Shown: positions 22,740 through 23,642 of the stretch, in pieces | Layout: each line of letters starts with the position of its first letter | How positions within the stretch are numbered: the stretch's first letter is position 1 | Assembly (NCBI GenBank): GCA_030622375.1 | Contig: JAUXGC010000005.1 | Location: 1-23,642, forward strand | Origin: Sulfurovum sp. | GTDB taxonomy: Bacteria; Campylobacterota; Campylobacteria; Campylobacterales; Sulfurovaceae | DNA length: 23,642 bases | Reading direction: 5' to 3' | Position numbers and translations under genes: made by a program | The notes under the pieces: generated by a model | What the model saw: the letters and a program-made list of their open reading frames with translations, nothing else | Told to the model about the DNA's origin: nothing | The model's database searches: none

Positions 22740-23521
22740 TGAGAAAATATACACCAAAAGATAATGTTCAAGGCAAATCATATTATACAGATAGATTTTG
22801 GGTTGCACCTCGTGTGCCAAGATCTAAAGTAGAAGAGAAGAGTCATTTTGAATCTGTTGTCAAAGCTTTGGGTAGAAAAGCAAAAGAGTCTTATGTTGAG
22901 GTAGGGCAACTTATAGTGCATATTAATGCAACCGAAAACTTTAATGTGCTTAAAATACTCAAAGAAAAGTGCGGATACACGCAATGCTCTGAGCAGAGTG
23001 CAGTGGATTATTTGGCACAAGATGGAGAGTTTGAACTTTTTTATCAAATGTTAAATATTACTGAAGCTAAAAGAGTAAGAGTTGTGTGTCGTATTAAAGA
23101 TGGTGAAGCCATAGAGAGTGTTTGTCCACTTTTTAAATCTGCAAACTTTGCAGAGCGTGAAATGTTTGATATGTTTGGTATAAAAGTAAATAACCATCCT
23201 TTCTTGAAGCGTATTCTTATGCCTGATGACTGGGAAGGACACCCTCTGCTTAAAACATACCCTCTGATAGGCGATGATTTTGCTTCATGGTATGAGGTAG
23301 ATAAAATTTTTGGTAAAGAATATAGAGATGTGATAGGACCTGAAAATAGAGATCCAGCACGTATTGATAGATATGATACAAAACGTTTCTCAAGAGTAGG
23401 TTATGAAGTGCCGTTGGGGGCAGATATATCTGATGGAGAAAAAGAGAAGGCTATAGAGTACAGTGATACGCTATTGGTAGATTACAATACATCGTCTAAA
23501 CAGTTAGATGAGAGAAGATAG
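22739..23521 (+). CDS. nuoC: NADH-quinone oxidoreductase subunit C
   Basis: A 260-residue homologue of the 30-kDa subunit of complex I, part of the peripheral arm. The signature [21 protein letters not shown] and [18 protein letters not shown] is intact. It extends beyond the core by about 65 residues ([19 protein letters not shown] and onward), and the N-terminus carries a basic 35-residue segment before the fold. It is not fused to NuoD, which follows as its own gene 9 bases later. Confidence 0.95.
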   Translation: MRKYTPKDNVQGKSYYTDRFWVAPRVPRSKVEEKSHFESVVKALGRKAKESYVEVGQLIVHINATENFNVLKILKEKCGYTQCSEQSAVDYLAQDGEFELFYQMLNITEAKRVRVVCRIKDGEAIESVCPLFKSANFAEREMFDMFGIKVNNHPFLKRILMPDDWEGHPLLKTYPLIGDDFASWYEVDKIFGKEYRDVIGPENRDPARIDRYDTKRFSRVGYEVPLGADISDGEKEKAIEYSDTLLVDYNTSSKQLDERR

Positions 23522-23530
23522 GGAGAGAAG

Positions 23531-23642
23531 ATGCAACAACCCAATAAATTAACCCCATTTTTTGAAAACCTAAACTTTGAGCGTGATGACAATACAATGG
23601 TCATCAACTTTGGTCCTCAGCACCCTTCAGCACACGGTCAGC
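23531..23642 (+). CDS. nuoD: NADH-quinone oxidoreductase subunit D, 5' part (cut by window end)
   Basis: The first 37 codons are present. [12 protein letters not shown] near the N-terminus is the hallmark of the 49-kDa subunit, whose histidine lines the quinone pocket. GGGAG is just upstream of the ATG. The gene continues past the window. Confidence 0.93.
   Translation, partial: MQQPNKLTPFFENLNFERDDNTMVINFGPQHPSAHGQ

Overview
The window looks like chromosome of a low-GC campylobacterotan (epsilonproteobacterium), probably a marine Sulfurovum- or Sulfurimonas-like organism. This is inferred from the nuoA-B-C-D start of an NADH-quinone oxidoreductase operon without a preceding regulator, frequent TTG and GTG starts, TATAAT-like -10 boxes with poor -35 boxes, and the general style of the proteins. 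I could not run a taxonomic search.

Layout. Positions 1-535 hold the 3' end of a Y-family DNA polymerase gene. It converges on a minus-strand AMP-forming acyl-CoA ligase (667-2364), which lies downstream of tRNA-Glu(TTC) (2468-2542). From 2610 to 8466 a tightly packed plus-strand run carries a lipoprotein, endonuclease IV, a FadL-type porin, a second acyl-CoA ligase, NagA, a free-standing PTS EIIA and an unlisted 30-residue membrane peptide. On the minus strand an HPr-enzyme I fusion (9847-11673) and a GlcNAc-type EIICB (8481-9854) face that run. EIIA, HPr-EI, EIICB and NagA together form a complete uptake, phosphorylation and deacetylation route for N-acetylglucosamine. A second short ORF (11677-11769) leads the HPr-EI operon. 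A 24-bp palindrome carrying a -10 box at each edge separates it from a divergent AAA+ ATPase gene with a small membrane-protein partner (11852-14131).

From about 14.18 kb to 21.2 kb is an accessory defence and stress island. It holds a single-chain type IIG restriction-modification enzyme overlapping a putative HEPN-domain gene, then dinD, a brnTA toxin-antitoxin pair and a higBA pair. The last three cargos sit in a repeating module: a structured repeat called R here (four hairpins, 175-177 bp, third copy truncated), then a promoter-like block (two strong matches, one partial), then the cargo, then a copy of the 3' end of a rhodanese gene. The intact rhodanese gene (21208-21621, minus) ends the series. 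The hairpins of R show compensatory base changes, and the rhodanese 3' copies keep their reading frame despite divergence. This looks like a small cassette array built at the 3' end of a gene, with no recombinase in view, and it is the most interesting signal in the window.

The window closes with core metabolism: nuoA, nuoB, nuoC and the start of nuoD (21850 onward), after a 228-bp leader containing a hairpin.
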